Shown here one piece after another: positions 54,088 through 64,000 of a stretch of 64,000 nt of DNA. Each line of letters starts with the position of its first letter. The first letter of the stretch is position 1. This stretch comes from Paraconiothyrium sp. Pb-2020 (Eukaryota > Ascomycota > Dothideomycetes > Pleosporales > Didymosphaeriaceae). The stretch covers positions 1,831,768-1,895,767 of the forward strand of contig JAJUBI010000007.1 in NCBI GenBank assembly GCA_022419385.1, in the 5' to 3' direction. The notes below the pieces were generated by a model, which was not told the origin of the DNA, ran no database searches, and was given only the letters and a program-made list of their open reading frames with translations. The position numbers and the translations under genes were made by a program.

Positions 54088-54522
54088 TCAAGGTCTTGCC
54101 AGAATCGAGTGGTATCCGAATGACCACACCAATACATGTATAAGGTGTGTGGCTGCCATGTCTGGGCCATGTCGATGCAGTCGCATATGGATCGCAAAGT
54201 GTTTCAGCGCAAGCGACTGTAGGGAATCGTCGGATAGCGTTCCAGCAGCGGGGATTCCAAGTTCCATATGGCGTGACAGGTTCAAGGTATATGATCGAGA
54301 GTTGTTGGGGTATGGGTGCAAATGCACCCCGGTCATGCTACAGATTGTAGAGAGTCTATAACTCGAGCCATGAATAATTTCGCAAGCAAACTCGGCAACA
54401 GCGGTACCATTGCGACCGTCCCAACGAAGATGGTAAAGTATGAGCTCTGGAAAGAAATGTAGGTTGTGCCATGGCGTGTCTTATACAGCGTAACGTGTCC
54501 GACGACAAACAGTCTCGAACAT
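54088..54522 (-). pseudogene. Decayed reading frame of unknown family
   Basis: Starting at ATG 54522, the frame reads MFETVCRRTRYAV, meets a TAA (54481-54483), and continues in the same frame as DTPWHNLHFFPELILYHLRW, then DGRNGTAVAEFACEIIHGSS, and on to the stop at 54088. The single in-frame stop within an otherwise 144-codon frame of ordinary composition suggests one nonsense change, possibly CAA to TAA. I do not recognise the protein. An alternative is an intron across the stop (GTTACG...TTTCCAG), but that changes the frame. Confidence 0.35.
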
Positions 54523-54657
54523 GTGCCTGCGCAAACAAGTAGTGTTCATTGAAGATGCCCAAATAGCTCTCCGCTGCCGTTCGTATCGGCTTCGCGTTTC
54601 AAGTAATTCCTCATGTCTTGGCCGCTGTAATATCCAGCGGCGACTCGCAGGGTCCCA

Positions 54658-55087
54658 CTAGTCCACAATTGGCGCGGGCTCTGAAGCATCATTGTAGGTT
54701 TCCTCTTGTATGTGTCGCCACCGTGTATCGGTAGGATTCGACTTGAAAGCGCTACTGCTGGGACGCTCAGGCTCGCGACGTCGAGCGAGACTGAACTTCC
54801 GGCGATGACCGCTAGGTCGCTCGGTAAGGCTTGGAGCTCGAGGACGGGCTTTTCCGCGTGCGCGACCGCCAACGAATGGAACTTCATAGGTGATGGAGCG
54901 AGCAATGTACAAGAGGAGGTCGTAAGCAAGGAGAAATGCCCACGGCCCGATCATGGCGACGCCTAAAAGAAGCTGTTGCCAGGTTAGCAGACTCTGATAG
55001 TGCAGGAAACAGAGGGCTCACAAATATCCGCTTGAGCCATGTCTCCACCGACGCGTATCCATCAGGGAGCAAGGAGAGCAGGCCCAT
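54658..55087 (-). CDS. Small membrane protein, two exons
   Basis: Exon 1 (55087-55022, MGLLSLLPDGYASVETWLKR...) and exon 2 (54972-54658) are joined across a 49-nt intron (GTGAGC donor, GCTAAC branch, CAACAG acceptor). The product is 126 residues. The junction makes one hydrophobic stretch, with LLLGVAMIGPWAFLLAYDLL at about residues 23-42, a probable single transmembrane helix. The rest is basic and Ser/Arg-rich (GKARPRAPSLTERPSGHRRK; SLARRREPERPSS). A short lumenal or external N-terminus and a basic cytosolic tail are inferred. The function is unknown. Splice signals, frame agreement and a continuous membrane helix are the support. The first exon is short, so an upstream exon is possible. 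Confidence 0.6.
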
Positions 55088-55934
55088 GGTAGGCACCCTG
55101 GCGCGCCGCCGCAACGCGCAACAAGTCGACGAGAGAACAGGTGCAATGCGGGAGTGGTTGACGCAGAACAGTCACTCGGCAGGCACTCTCGGGGAGTCAC
55201 AAAGTGCCGATTAGTTCGAGGTCCCCGTTCACGTTCCAAGGTTGTTGAGGAATCACGGCACGCCCAAAACAGCCCGTCGTTTATGATCCGAGCCGGCCAG
55301 TGGCGCCACAGTGTGGCTGGTGCGCCAGCCACTACCACTACCAACACCCGTAACCCGTCACTCCCGTCACGCCGTCCATCTTGTATAGGTCCACGAGTGC
55401 TCAGTCTGCTTGTGTGCCTGTGATGGACGTCCCTCCACGCGTGTGGCTGAGGCTCGAGGCCGCCGAGGAGCGGGTGGGCTCCAAGGGGGCCCAATGGTCC
55501 TGCGTCATCCCACCATGAACAGCCCCAATCACTGCCCAGGCCTCACGAAGCTGGCCAGGCAGAGGCGGCTTGACGCTGTAGACCAATCGATGCTTGCATC
55601 TCAGTGGCACGGAGAGCGGCATGCGCCCTCAGCCTTCCCCGCAAGCAGCATTTGCCGTGCAGTGTGTCCTGCTGCTCAGCCCAGCTGCTGTCGATGAATT
55701 GACTTGAGCATCTCAACTTCACCGGCAGACGAGGCGCTAGCTTCTTCCCCTTCACTCGGCTGTATGAGCACAAGTGGGAGCCTAGCAAGGAAGAACACGG
55801 CGAATCAGCTTTACCACGAGGCCGCCTCGAACATCCCGGGCTGAGTCTGCTCCTGCTTTCCCTTCTCCGCACCTCGTCGTTGCTGTATATCACCCTTTCT
55901 TGAATTGTTCCTTTGGTCTACCGTCAGTCGCACC
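55088..55934. promoter_or_regulatory. Divergent upstream region (membrane protein / BTB protein)
   Basis: No gene is supported in this 847-bp gap between two divergent start codons. The right 150 bp are pyrimidine-rich. Confidence 0.4.
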
Positions 55935-57101
55935 ATGGACGACCTCGACTTTCTGGACCAAGCTGCTGCCGCCGACAGTTCGGCGACCTCGACTCTAATG
56001 GTGCTGTTGCCTGATGGCACTGTCACCCAAATCCACAACATCAGCAGGTTTACACTTCTGGACAAATGCCCGCTTTTGTTCCACGCCTTCGAGTTCCGCG
56101 AGTTCGGCGACGTCGAGCAGGCTAGCATTGAGGTACGCATGCATATACAATGAACGTCTTGTCGTCCGACTGATCCGAACAAGGCTACATCACGCTCCGC
56201 TATCGTATCCCTGCTGAGGTTCCTATATACTGGGTCCTACCTTCTCGACCCGGATGGGTGCTTGGGCTCCCTTCTCCCCCACGTCGAAGCCTTCAAGCTC
56301 GCAGAGGATTTCGACGTTCCCGAGTTCCAAGTTCAAGCTTATGTCAACTTTACACGAGAGACCGAATTCTCCTGTTGCAACGCTACCCCCCCTTCTGATC
56401 TATGCCACACGATCAAATTCATCTACCAGCACTTTGCTGCTCAGGAGTCGCAGGAACATCAATCTCTCCTGGACACAATACTCAATTACTGTGTCTCTGT
56501 CTTCACATATCAAGTCCTTGGTGATCGAGAAGATTTTCGCCAGACCGCCTTCGAGAATCCTACCTTCCATCGAGACCTCTGCAGGATCAGCATGAGTAGG
56601 AATTTCGAGGATGACGGAGCGAACGAGATCGTGCAACTACCCGTGTGCCGCCCAACGCCCCACTCGCAGTCCGCCTTGCTCAAGCGTGCTATCGGCGATT
56701 TCCAGTACGAGATATGGCATGAAGGCGACGAACCTTTGCTGGAGACCAACGATGTCACGAACAGCAATCCAACGAAGAAGCGGAAACCATCGCACGGGGG
56801 CTTCATGCTTGTCCACAGACCCAAGACAACTGGTGGAAGAGCAACTTTCTCCGAAAGCGAGAGCGAGTCTGATAGCTCAGGCGATGAACACGGATTTTCA
56901 CTCGTACACCGCCCCAAGCTTGAGGGAATATTCGATGCAGCCTCCACCGCTTCCCGGACACTCAGCGAAACTTGTACAAATCCATTCGCGGACCCACTTC
57001 TGCCGATCGTGATCAAGTCAGAGCCTGGGCTGGAGCCCAGGCAGCAGCCCAAACAAGAGATTGCTGGCTTGACCTCCGATGACGAATGGGATCTTGTGTA
57101 G
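55935..57101 (+). CDS. BTB/POZ-like domain protein
   Basis: Two exons (55935-56132, 56184-57101; 51-nt intron GTACGC to CAAG) encode 371 residues. Residues about 20-130 form a BTB/POZ-like region: LMVLLPDGTVTQIHNISRFT, LLDKCPLLFHAFEF, SAIVSLLRFLYTGSYL (the typical xLLxFLYTGxY motif) and LLPHVEAFKLAEDFDVPEFQ, then helices to about 200. BTB domains mediate dimerisation and cullin-3 or transcription-factor contacts. The C-terminal third is Ser/Glu-rich with two copies of an FxLVHRPK element (GGFMLVHRPKTTG, HGFSLVHRPKLEG) and a possible sumoylation motif IVIKSEPG. It ends EIAGLTSDDEWDLV. No kelch or zinc-finger partner domain is seen. The role is unknown. Confidence 0.75.
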
Positions 57102-58285
57102 TACTGCGTTCTGTAACAGAGGACGGATGCTCTGGTTCCATTCGTTCGCCTACAAGCCGAGCACACAATTACACGACGACTTTGAGTATACCCTGTCTAC
57201 ACAGCGTCTACCCCGCGTTACCCTGCGACGCCTGGGTTTCCGACCATAGGATTTAATTTGCGTACAAGCTATAACGTCAATGCCAAGTTCGCACCTTTTG
57301 AACTTGCATTTGGTTTCGTTTAGTCGCCTGCGTACATAGGTTGCAGAGAAACGAATTTGTTTTGGCATATGGTTCGGCGTTGATGGCGTTTCACTTTGGC
57401 ACTGGAGGAGGCTTGTATTATTCACGGGCAGATAGTGGGGGGCGGACGACTCATGATTAAGGATCAGTACCTCATGGACACATTTCAGTGATAGCAAACG
57501 TGCTACCGGCTTCACAGCGTGGCGCAGTGGACTGATGGTATCGTTCAGTGCACTGTTAATCCATTCGCATCAATAATGAAAGCGAAACTTTCCCAATCTC
57601 CTGCTTAGTGTGCGAGCAGAACATCCACTCATGTTACTTGAAGTAGAAGATATTGTATTAGCTCTTGCGCTGTGGTAATAAATAAAGGGTCGGAAAGCAG
57701 TCATTCGTTTGGACCAGACTGAACAATGCATTAGTCGTGGACTGTATGTCAGGACTTTTCAATCAACCGGGGTTGCGCCTAGCCTAACACAAGGGAGGTG
57801 CATTTAAGGTTCATGTTGAAGCCGCACACGGCCGCTAATTCCTGGCTACGACCTGTCTGGATGCACTTCAGTTCGCTTTCCACACGTTTGCTTCAGTCCT
57901 TGTCTTACCATTTTGCCTTGTCTCCTCTCCTTACCTCGCGTTAGCCGCTATACCACCTTTCGGCCAACAAGCCGCTTGAGAATAACAAGGTGCGATCCAA
58001 TTGGACGGTATATTCGAACAAGAGGCGGATGATAGCTCGCCACCAATCTCGTTTTAACAGCTACAAAGTATCGGACTTCAAAAAAAGCAATCTAGGACAT
58101 CGTGCAATATTATGGGCTTTATGCCGGGTTACCTATCATGATACCGGCCTCTTTGAAAGGAAGTGCGACCGTTCGCTGCTTCTCATTTTGAGGCAGCAAA
58201 ATCTGTCATCTTAGTACGCTTCTAAACACATTTTGACCTTCATCTCATAATCCACCTCACATCGTGCCCTTCTTCACTATTCATC
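57102..58285. other. Intergenic, 1.2 kb
   Basis: No gene is supported. A 15-nt string at 57517-57531 (GCGTGGCGCAGTGGA) equals, as far as I recall, the A-box region of initiator tRNA-Met. The rest of the tRNA is not there. Confidence 0.4.
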
Positions 58286-58837
58286 ATGCCGCTCAATCTT
58301 GCTATCAATATCCGCCCCCAAAACATGGAGTCCGCATCGACTCGTAAACCTCAAGCCCACCATTACAAACGCCGCGTCCTCCGAAGCCATACCTCGACAC
58401 CGACCAACAAGGAGCGTGCCACAAGCTCCCGGCTGTCTGAAATCCACCGAACTCGCCGGCCAATCGTAGTAGTACCTGGCCGCTTAGAAGACGCGCCGCT
58501 TCCCCCATACTCGATTCTCGCTCCAGCAGATCGATTAACTATCGCGCATCCCTCGCCTCCTAACCTATACAACAACCCGCCTCCAAGTTATGCTAGACTC
58601 TGGGACCGTCTGTACTCCCATTGGGACCAGCCGTGTGTACCACAGGGGTCATCATCGGGTGCAGTCGTTCCGCCCGCTGTTACAAGGAAATGTTACCGCA
58701 GCTCAAATGGTGAGATCGCCACCAAGTCCACAGGATATCCATGCCAGGAGCATGTCCGCTTGAAGCAGTTCGTCCATTGCTGTCGTTTTATCCCCTTGAT
58801 GTATCCATATGTTAATGCCTCAGAATGCAGACCTTGA
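58286..58837 (+). CDS. Hypothetical protein with PY motifs
   Basis: ATG at 58286 (CATCATGCC) opens 183 residues without a recognised domain. The N-terminal 80 residues are basic (KRRVLRSHTSTPTNKE). The middle has APLPPYSI and NNPPPSYARLWDR, so one LPxY-like and one PPxY motif are available for WW domains of Nedd4/Rsp5-type ligases, which suggests an adaptor or substrate role (inference). The last 40 residues (EHVRLKQFVHCCRFIPLMYPYV) differ in character, so an unrecognised intron near 58730 cannot be excluded. Confidence 0.45.
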   Translation: MPLNLAINIRPQNMESASTRKPQAHHYKRRVLRSHTSTPTNKERATSSRLSEIHRTRRPIVVVPGRLEDAPLPPYSILAPADRLTIAHPSPPNLYNNPPPSYARLWDRLYSHWDQPCVPQGSSSGAVVPPAVTRKCYRSSNGEIATKSTGYPCQEHVRLKQFVHCCRFIPLMYPYVNASECRP

Positions 58838-59552
58838 ACACCGCGAACGTTATTCGTGCCGAAATTCCCCAAGATTACGGTTGTCAAAACGCACAGCACG
58901 TGTAGGAGGTTTAAAGGTCAGCATCACCAAGTATGCCATTTGATGTTTCTTCTACGTCTCCAATCAGGAAGGCTGTGAGCGACAGTCATGGACAACGTTA
59001 GATGATCCTTCAAAAGGCTTCTCTGGCTCAAATCGCGGAGAGCAAGTTCTCGGATCTAAAACTGGGCCTATCGGCTCTACAACGTACCAGACTACCACAA
59101 ACCGCGGTGCTGGGCGAAGTTTTGGCTCACACCTTTCTCTTCAAGGATCAGCGTCAATGAGAATACTAGAGTCATGGGATCGCCGCTAGTCATGGACACG
59201 AACCAGTGGTACAAGTTGCCAGAGCTCGACGAAACCTACCAGGCCGACGCAAGCATTCGCCGACCCCAGCGCGTCTATCAACGTCTGTCCAGCGGTAACT
59301 AGGAAGGCTGGCCGAGAGGCATGATGAGTTAGCACAGTGGTGTCGTGGGTTGTGTCCCGAGTGTACGCCCCCGACTGAGAAGTTAATCGCAGTCAGACGT
59401 TGATTAAAACGAAGCTCGCCGTATCTGTACATGGTATCTTACCGATGGAAAGAACCACTATGTAAACTCCAATCCCAGGGATATCTCTTCCTTCTTTACC
59501 ATCATCCAAAACGCCAGCAACGCAAGACCTCAGATCGTCGCTTCCCCGCCTC
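58838..59552. other. Intergenic between convergent genes
   Basis: No gene is supported between the PY-motif protein and the TFB2 stop codon. Confidence 0.4.
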
Positions 59553-61076
59553 TTACGCTCTCGCCTTCTGCATATCCCTCTTAATCTTCGCTCCCACCAC
59601 CTCAATACTATCAATGAAGAACATGCGCTGCTTATCATTTTGCCAGACCAACACCCCATTGTCCTTCGCGTACTGTACATAATCCCTATAACTACTCTCA
59701 TTCGCAAAGTCCCTCATCAAGAAGCCCTGACTCGTCTCCATTCTTTCCCTCTCATATTCCCACAAGCGAATCTGGTCCATAACGGTTGGCGGCAGGAAGG
59801 GCTTCGTCTTCTGCATCTGCGGGTGTGCATGCGTCTCAAGGTATTCTATAACTTGGGCGGACGTGATACCGTAGGAGATGGCGCGACCTATGGATCTGCG
59901 GGTAATCTTTCCGGAAACGAGGTTGGGGAAGCGGGTGCGCATATGTGTGAAGAGGGAGAGTATGGCAATTTGAAGAAGACTGTTGGTATACGCGTAGATT
60001 CGGTAGTTTGTCTCAACGATAATGAAGCCTTTGGCTGTGGAGCCGCCTCCTGTTGCGGAACCTGCGCCTTGCGAGAGGGCGCCGGCGTCAGAGGTCAGGG
60101 TGACGGCGAGGCGAGTGGGGTAGAATGTGGAGGCTGCTTTGTGCGAACGGTAGATGATGCCGAATTCGGCGAGGTCTTCTAGCATTTGAAGTTGCGTGGC
60201 CGAGAGGGTCGCGGTAGAATAGTCTTGTCCAAGCTCGAGGGAGCCGAGCATGAAGAGGAAGTTGAGGATGTCGGTTTCGGACATGCGTTGCTGTGGAACA
60301 GTAAAGTCCCATGTCAGCCACATAATTACCAAGGGACTGTGCACAAAGATTTGCGAGCGGGGATACGAACCTGTGGCGCATTCCTCAGGTAGGCAACGAG
60401 CAAGCTCCAAACCTGCGCATTCGTGTCCCTAAGCACAAACGTGAAGCCCTCCTGTGTAATACGATTATGTTTATAGAACCCCGCCAGGTGTAGCAGACTC
60501 TTTGTCCCTGAACCTATGTCCTGCCCCCCAGGGTTCCTGAATCCCACCGTGCCTCCGACCAGGTAGAACAAAATGTTCTCCCATTGCCGCTGCGAGTAGC
60601 TGTCCAGAAAGTCTATGCTAACCCTTCTCTCCTCAGTTTTATGCGATGGCACGCCAAAAGACCTGTGTGATCCGCTACCTTCTAGCGCCTGTCGTAGCGA
60701 AGAAGCGAAGCTCTTGTATAACTCGTACTGGGTCTGGCGCGCGTCGTCCTGCTTCATAACTATGATATGCAGTTTCTCGAGGATTTGCGTGGCACCTCTT
60801 TTTGTCTGCGTGGAATCGGCGCGGAACCATGCGTCTAGTTCGGCGACGGGAAATGGCGTGGGCATGTAGAGCAAGGCCATGACGATCGATTTCGCTGTGT
60901 CTGAGTCAATAATGGTACGCCCAAACGTGAAGATGAGGGGAGTAGAAAGTACCCAGATGCGGCAGCATGCATCGGAAAATTGCGAGCACGGTCGAGGGCT
61001 GCTCATAGAGTTTTCTGTGCGTCTGCACAGGCAGCTGCTCGAGATAATCGAGCGCCTGGAAGGACGAAGCCGACAT
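59553..61076 (-). CDS. TFB2: TFIIH core subunit Tfb2 (p52)
   Basis: Three exons (61076-60953, 60900-60371, 60290-59553; introns 52 and 80 nt) join to 463 residues. Exon 1 gives MSASSFQALDYLEQLPVQTHRKLYEQPSTVLAIFRCMLPHL, the N-terminus of p52. Exon 2 begins DTAKSIVMALLYMPTPFPVAELDAWF. Later blocks are ENILFYLVGGTVGF, QEGFTFVLRDTNAQVWSLLVAYL, DILNFLFMLGSLELGQDYS and IIVETNYRIYAYTNSLLQIAIL. The C-terminal winged helix NGVLVWQNDKQRMFFIDSIEVVGAKIKRDM is the part that contacts p8/Tfb5. In TFIIH, p52 anchors and stimulates the XPB/Ssl2 translocase for promoter opening and nucleotide excision repair. It is divergent from the thioesterase gene, 261 bp apart. Confidence 0.93.
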
Positions 61077-61337
61077 CGTGGTTGATGTGGGCTAGCGTGG
61101 TATGAACTACCGTGGTATCATGGTCTTATGTCGGGGTTTTGTACGGACTACTTCGTATCGCGTGGGTAGTAGTTGCAAGTGAAAGAATGCAGTACGCCAT
61201 GAGTTATTTCATTGACGTCGCACAAGCGTGCCAAGTGATTCCGCTCCGCCCCTTGTCCGATGCGGCCCGCGGTATCGCAATCTGCCGAGCGGAATTCAAC
61301 GTCACTCCTACACGACAAGATAACAAGCATTGGAAAG
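61077..61337. promoter_or_regulatory. Compact bidirectional promoter, TFB2 / thioesterase
   Basis: Only 261 bp separate the two start codons (61076 minus, 61338 plus). Confidence 0.5.
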
Positions 61338-62118
61338 ATGCCTGCGTTGAAATTCGTACGATCTGTAGGCTTGATGATCCCTAAATACTCACTAAACAAC
61401 CAAGCTTATCCATTGAGTAGGTGTGGGAGTCCTTCCGTGTATCATCTGGTCTGGAGCCGAGGTAATTGAGTATGATCAAGAGCAAGCATATCTGGCATAC
61501 TGATCGCTGGCAGGCTACTAGATGGCGTACGCTCTCAGAAACGAATATCATGGCAGAACGTTCAATTCTGACCTGCCCTTAGCTGAAAGTGACCTCTGCT
61601 GTTCCAGGCCGCGTCAGATTTGAACTCTTGATCGAGAAGCACCACACTGTTCGTTCGTATCTTTGTTTCCAATTTTTATCTAACACTGACCTCTCCTGAC
61701 TTCCAGAATCGCTTGAACATCCTTCATGGCGGTACAATTGCCAGTATGGTCGACCTCGGCGGTTCCTTAGCCGTAGCCTCCCGTGGACTTTTCGCAACTG
61801 GCGTTTCCACTGATTTAAACGTTACCTACCTGTCCTCCGGAGGCAAGATAGGAGATCTCATCAAGGCGGAAGTATCATGCGACAAGTGTGAGTCGTTCTC
61901 TTACCTTTCCTCGACGTAGCCATTGGCCAAACTTCTTGAAGTGGATTTGTTAATTTTACAAAGTTGGCAAGACCATGGCGTTCACCTGTATCCAGTTCAA
62001 AAACGACAAGGATGAGATTTTTGCACGGGGGAGCCACACAAAGTTCATCGCACAAGCGTGGAAAGACCCGAAGAATATCACTGAAGAGCTGTCGCTGGGG
62101 GAAGAAAAGAAAGAGTAG
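61338..62118 (+). CDS. Hotdog-fold acyl-CoA thioesterase (ACOT13/PaaI type), six exons
   Basis: Six exons (61338-61355, 61421-61461, 61514-61526, 61583-61648, 61707-61887, 61964-62118) give 157 residues, the family's usual size. Exon 3 is 13 nt and supplies most of RLLDG. All junctions keep frame: MPALKFVWESFRVSSGLEPR, then LLDGLKVTSAVPGRVRFELL, then IEKHHTNRLNILHGGTIASM. The motif HGGTIASMVDLGGSLA is the hotdog helix with the catalytic acidic residue and HGG. FGKTMAFTCIQFKNDK and ARGSHTKFIAQAW follow. The family hydrolyses medium- to long-chain acyl-CoA, often in mitochondria. The introns are 52-76 nt. It is a well-supported gene that no single frame reveals. Confidence 0.87.
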
Positions 62119-62507
62119 ACTACCAACAGTGAGAGATATGTAGTCGAAAGGAACACATAGGAAGATCAAATTTTTATCGATATGTGTACTACTATGCTTC
62201 GTTTGTGCAAGGCAAAGGGTGCCGCGACGGTTCCGTTTCTCCTCCATGTTTGGCCGCAACCGTACCATGCAGAAAATATGTGGCGTTGCTAGTTGCCGTA
62301 TCAAAATTCCGCATGTTGAGACTCAACGCCGCATCAGATATCATCATGATCTCCATTTGTCACAAAGGCTCCGCATCATTGCATTGGGCTTCGTACGTCG
62401 ACTTTCCATCCTGTCGTACTTTCTGTCACATCGTCCAATCTTATATCGCACAGGCTCCCGTTCCCTTGTCGCCGGCGTACTCATCCTAAATGGTTTCTTG
62501 GGATGGC
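62119..62507. other. Intergenic between convergent genes
   Basis: No gene is supported; it contains both 3' flanks. Confidence 0.45.
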
Positions 62508-64000
62508 TCAAAGACCGGTGACTGTGGAGTCACAGTCGATCGATCCGCACGTTGATTTCACTTCGTCCGTATTCCATCCCTTCCCTTTTAGCAGGTTGAC
62601 AAAGCTACTTTTGCGTGGCGTCATCTTTCGTATAGCGCGACCGAACGATCCTTGTTTCCCATCGCCGGGTTTGGGATTCAGCGGGGGCAAGTCACAGGAA
62701 GTGCCTAGTAAACTATGGTCACGACGATACTTGTGTTCGAATTCCTGACCTCACGGTTAATATAGGTCAGAGCTGCAGAAGACAGGGCTCGCTTACCCAG
62801 AGACTGTCTGCTGCCTGATGTGAGAGACACAAGTCTCGAAGTTGAAGAAAAATGTGGCATGCAGCTGCCTTCTCTTGGTGAACGTTGCAATGCGCGAGTG
62901 GCCCCTCCATATGGTAGTCACGGCCAAGTTCGACTTGGATCGCCTCGGTGCGCCATTGGTCGTAACGCGATTGAAATCGTCCGGCCCAATACAACGCTGG
63001 CATGTAATCTTTCACCTGTGGAGAAACACCAATGTCAGCAAATTCCAGAACTTGCGGATTCTTCGCAGACCAGAGGCGACTGGACTTGGCCGAGGAAAGC
63101 AGTGAAGCGCTGAATGATCGTCGGGGCGACGGGATTTGGATGCTCAATTTCGGATTCTTTCCCGCCAGCAAAGACTTATTGCTTCCCCGCGCTTCTTTCG
63201 TGGGACTGACTGCCTGTCTGTCGCTAGAGCCGGGAATCAGAGGGAGCGCAGTAACTGAGCTTTCGCTAGAAGGAGAACTCGTCCTTCTAGGCCCTGGTTC
63301 TTGAAGATTCGTCTCTCGCGAATATGCCCTTGCCTTCTCAAATGGGTTTTCTCCCACAATAAGCATAGGCATGGACGCGCTCTTGTACCGCTCTGGTATC
63401 GGAGGGACAGGTGGGACATCCTCTACACCCAGGAAGTGGTGATAAGTGGAGGAACGAGGAAACCTCACCTCATTGTTCACCATAGTCTGCGAGCGCGCCG
63501 GGATACCTCCACCGATCCGCTTCTTTGGCGTAGGAAACGTCCGTTTACTGAGGGTCTTTTCGGTGTTCGCTCGTGGCAAGGGTATTCGTGCAGCCGCATG
63601 ATCAGTCTTCATCGAGGTACGCGGACTAACAGGCCCAAGCAGGCGAGTCTGCGTAACTGTACCGTCACTTGGAGCCGGCAGCGCGTCTATGGGACGAAGG
63701 GGGCTTCGCTTCTTAGGCAGAGCTCGCTGGGCCGTAAAAGGTGTTGGGATCGCATTTTGAGAGTACTTGCGTTTGCTTGATGCTGGCGGTGTGGTACAAG
63801 GTGCTCGTCTGCTTGGAGCCAACGCGCTGACGGGACCGGTCGAATGTCTCTTCAACGCTACCGTCGGAGCCATCAGACCCTCTCGTCCTGGTGACTGTGG
63901 TGAGTGTTCCAGGATGTTGGACAATCGCTTGACATGCCGATGTGTAACTGGCGTCGAATTCTCTTTGAAATTGGGCCTTTGGGGTCCTGGGATTCCGGAC
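62508..64000 (-). CDS. Conserved fungal protein, 5' end outside window
   Basis: Exon 62797 onward runs open to the right window edge with no ATG, so the N-terminus is missing. A 52-nt intron (62796-62745, GTAAGC to GGTCAG) joins it to the last exon 62744-62508. The join reads DSLWEFEHKYRRDHSLL. The visible part is about 480 residues. The first two thirds are Ser/Pro/Arg-rich and disordered, with PPVPPIPERYKSASMPMLIVGENPF. A conserved C-terminal block follows: DYMPALYWAGRFQSRYDQWRTEA, CHIFLQLRDLC, GSFGRAIRKMTPRKSSFVNL and LLKGKGW. This C-terminal arrangement is shared by many Pezizomycotina proteins of unknown function. Without the intron the gene would seem to stop at 62767. Confidence 0.75.

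Noticed and set aside
1..64000. CRISPR arrays, rRNA operons, intact transposons, viral insertions or a biosynthetic cluster
   Set aside because: None was seen. No polyketide, peptide synthetase or terpene genes, no long terminal or inverted repeats and no transposase motifs were recognised.

Overview
This window is nuclear DNA of a filamentous ascomycete, most likely a dothideomycete (inferred). Genes lie on both strands. Introns are short (about 49-133 nt, most 50-60 nt), with GT donors such as GTAAGT or GTACGT, CTAAC/CTGAC-like branch sites and CAG/TAG acceptors. Families limited to or typical of Pezizomycotina are present: a 2EXR protein, DUF1765, a Zn2Cys6 regulator, a BYS1-type secreted protein and a CE12 rhamnogalacturonan acetylesterase. 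There is no operon structure, rRNA, CRISPR array or intact transposon. Both window ends cut genes.

Layout, left to right. 0-6 kb: the end of a TANGO2/NRDE protein, a RING-CH membrane ubiquitin ligase, a patch of degraded tRNA-like sequence and a TFIIIC WD-repeat subunit. 5.7-9.2 kb: a gene-poor stretch. 9.2-16.5 kb: a small Cys-rich protein, homoserine dehydrogenase divergent from a CCDC174-like protein, a MYND zinc-finger pseudogene and a 2EXR protein. 18-25 kb: DEF1, divergent from a mitochondrial-type protein with an apparent frameshift, then a CECR5-type HAD protein. 26-37 kb: an aldo/keto reductase, phosphofructokinase, NDC80, a Ser/Pro-rich protein and a BYS1-type secreted protein. 38-49 kb: TFIIB divergent from ATP synthase subunit H, then a DUF1765 protein and a Zn2Cys6 regulator. 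49-58 kb: a rhamnogalacturonan acetylesterase, a DUF3445 pseudogene, decayed reading frames, a small membrane protein and a BTB protein. 58-64 kb: a PY-motif protein, TFB2 of TFIIH divergent from a hotdog thioesterase, and a conserved protein that runs off the right end.

Most intact genes are core functions: RNA polymerase II and III transcription (TFIIIC, DEF1, TFIIB, TFB2), glycolysis, methionine/threonine synthesis, ATP synthase and the kinetochore. They often sit as divergent pairs on short shared promoters. Between them are secreted or regulatory accessory genes and several gene relics. The relics look like single-copy genes decaying by point mutations and small indels.

I found no clear novel multi-gene system. 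The most useful results are gene models hidden by introns: the six-exon thioesterase with a 13-nt exon, the esterase with an 8-nt exon, a two-exon membrane protein and the split C-terminus of the last gene. To these add three or four pseudogenes, the frameshift at about 21.92 kb, and the unresolved 5' ends of DEF1 and the TFIIIC gene. Exon limits were worked out by eye from splice signals and reading-frame agreement. No alignment or database search was run.
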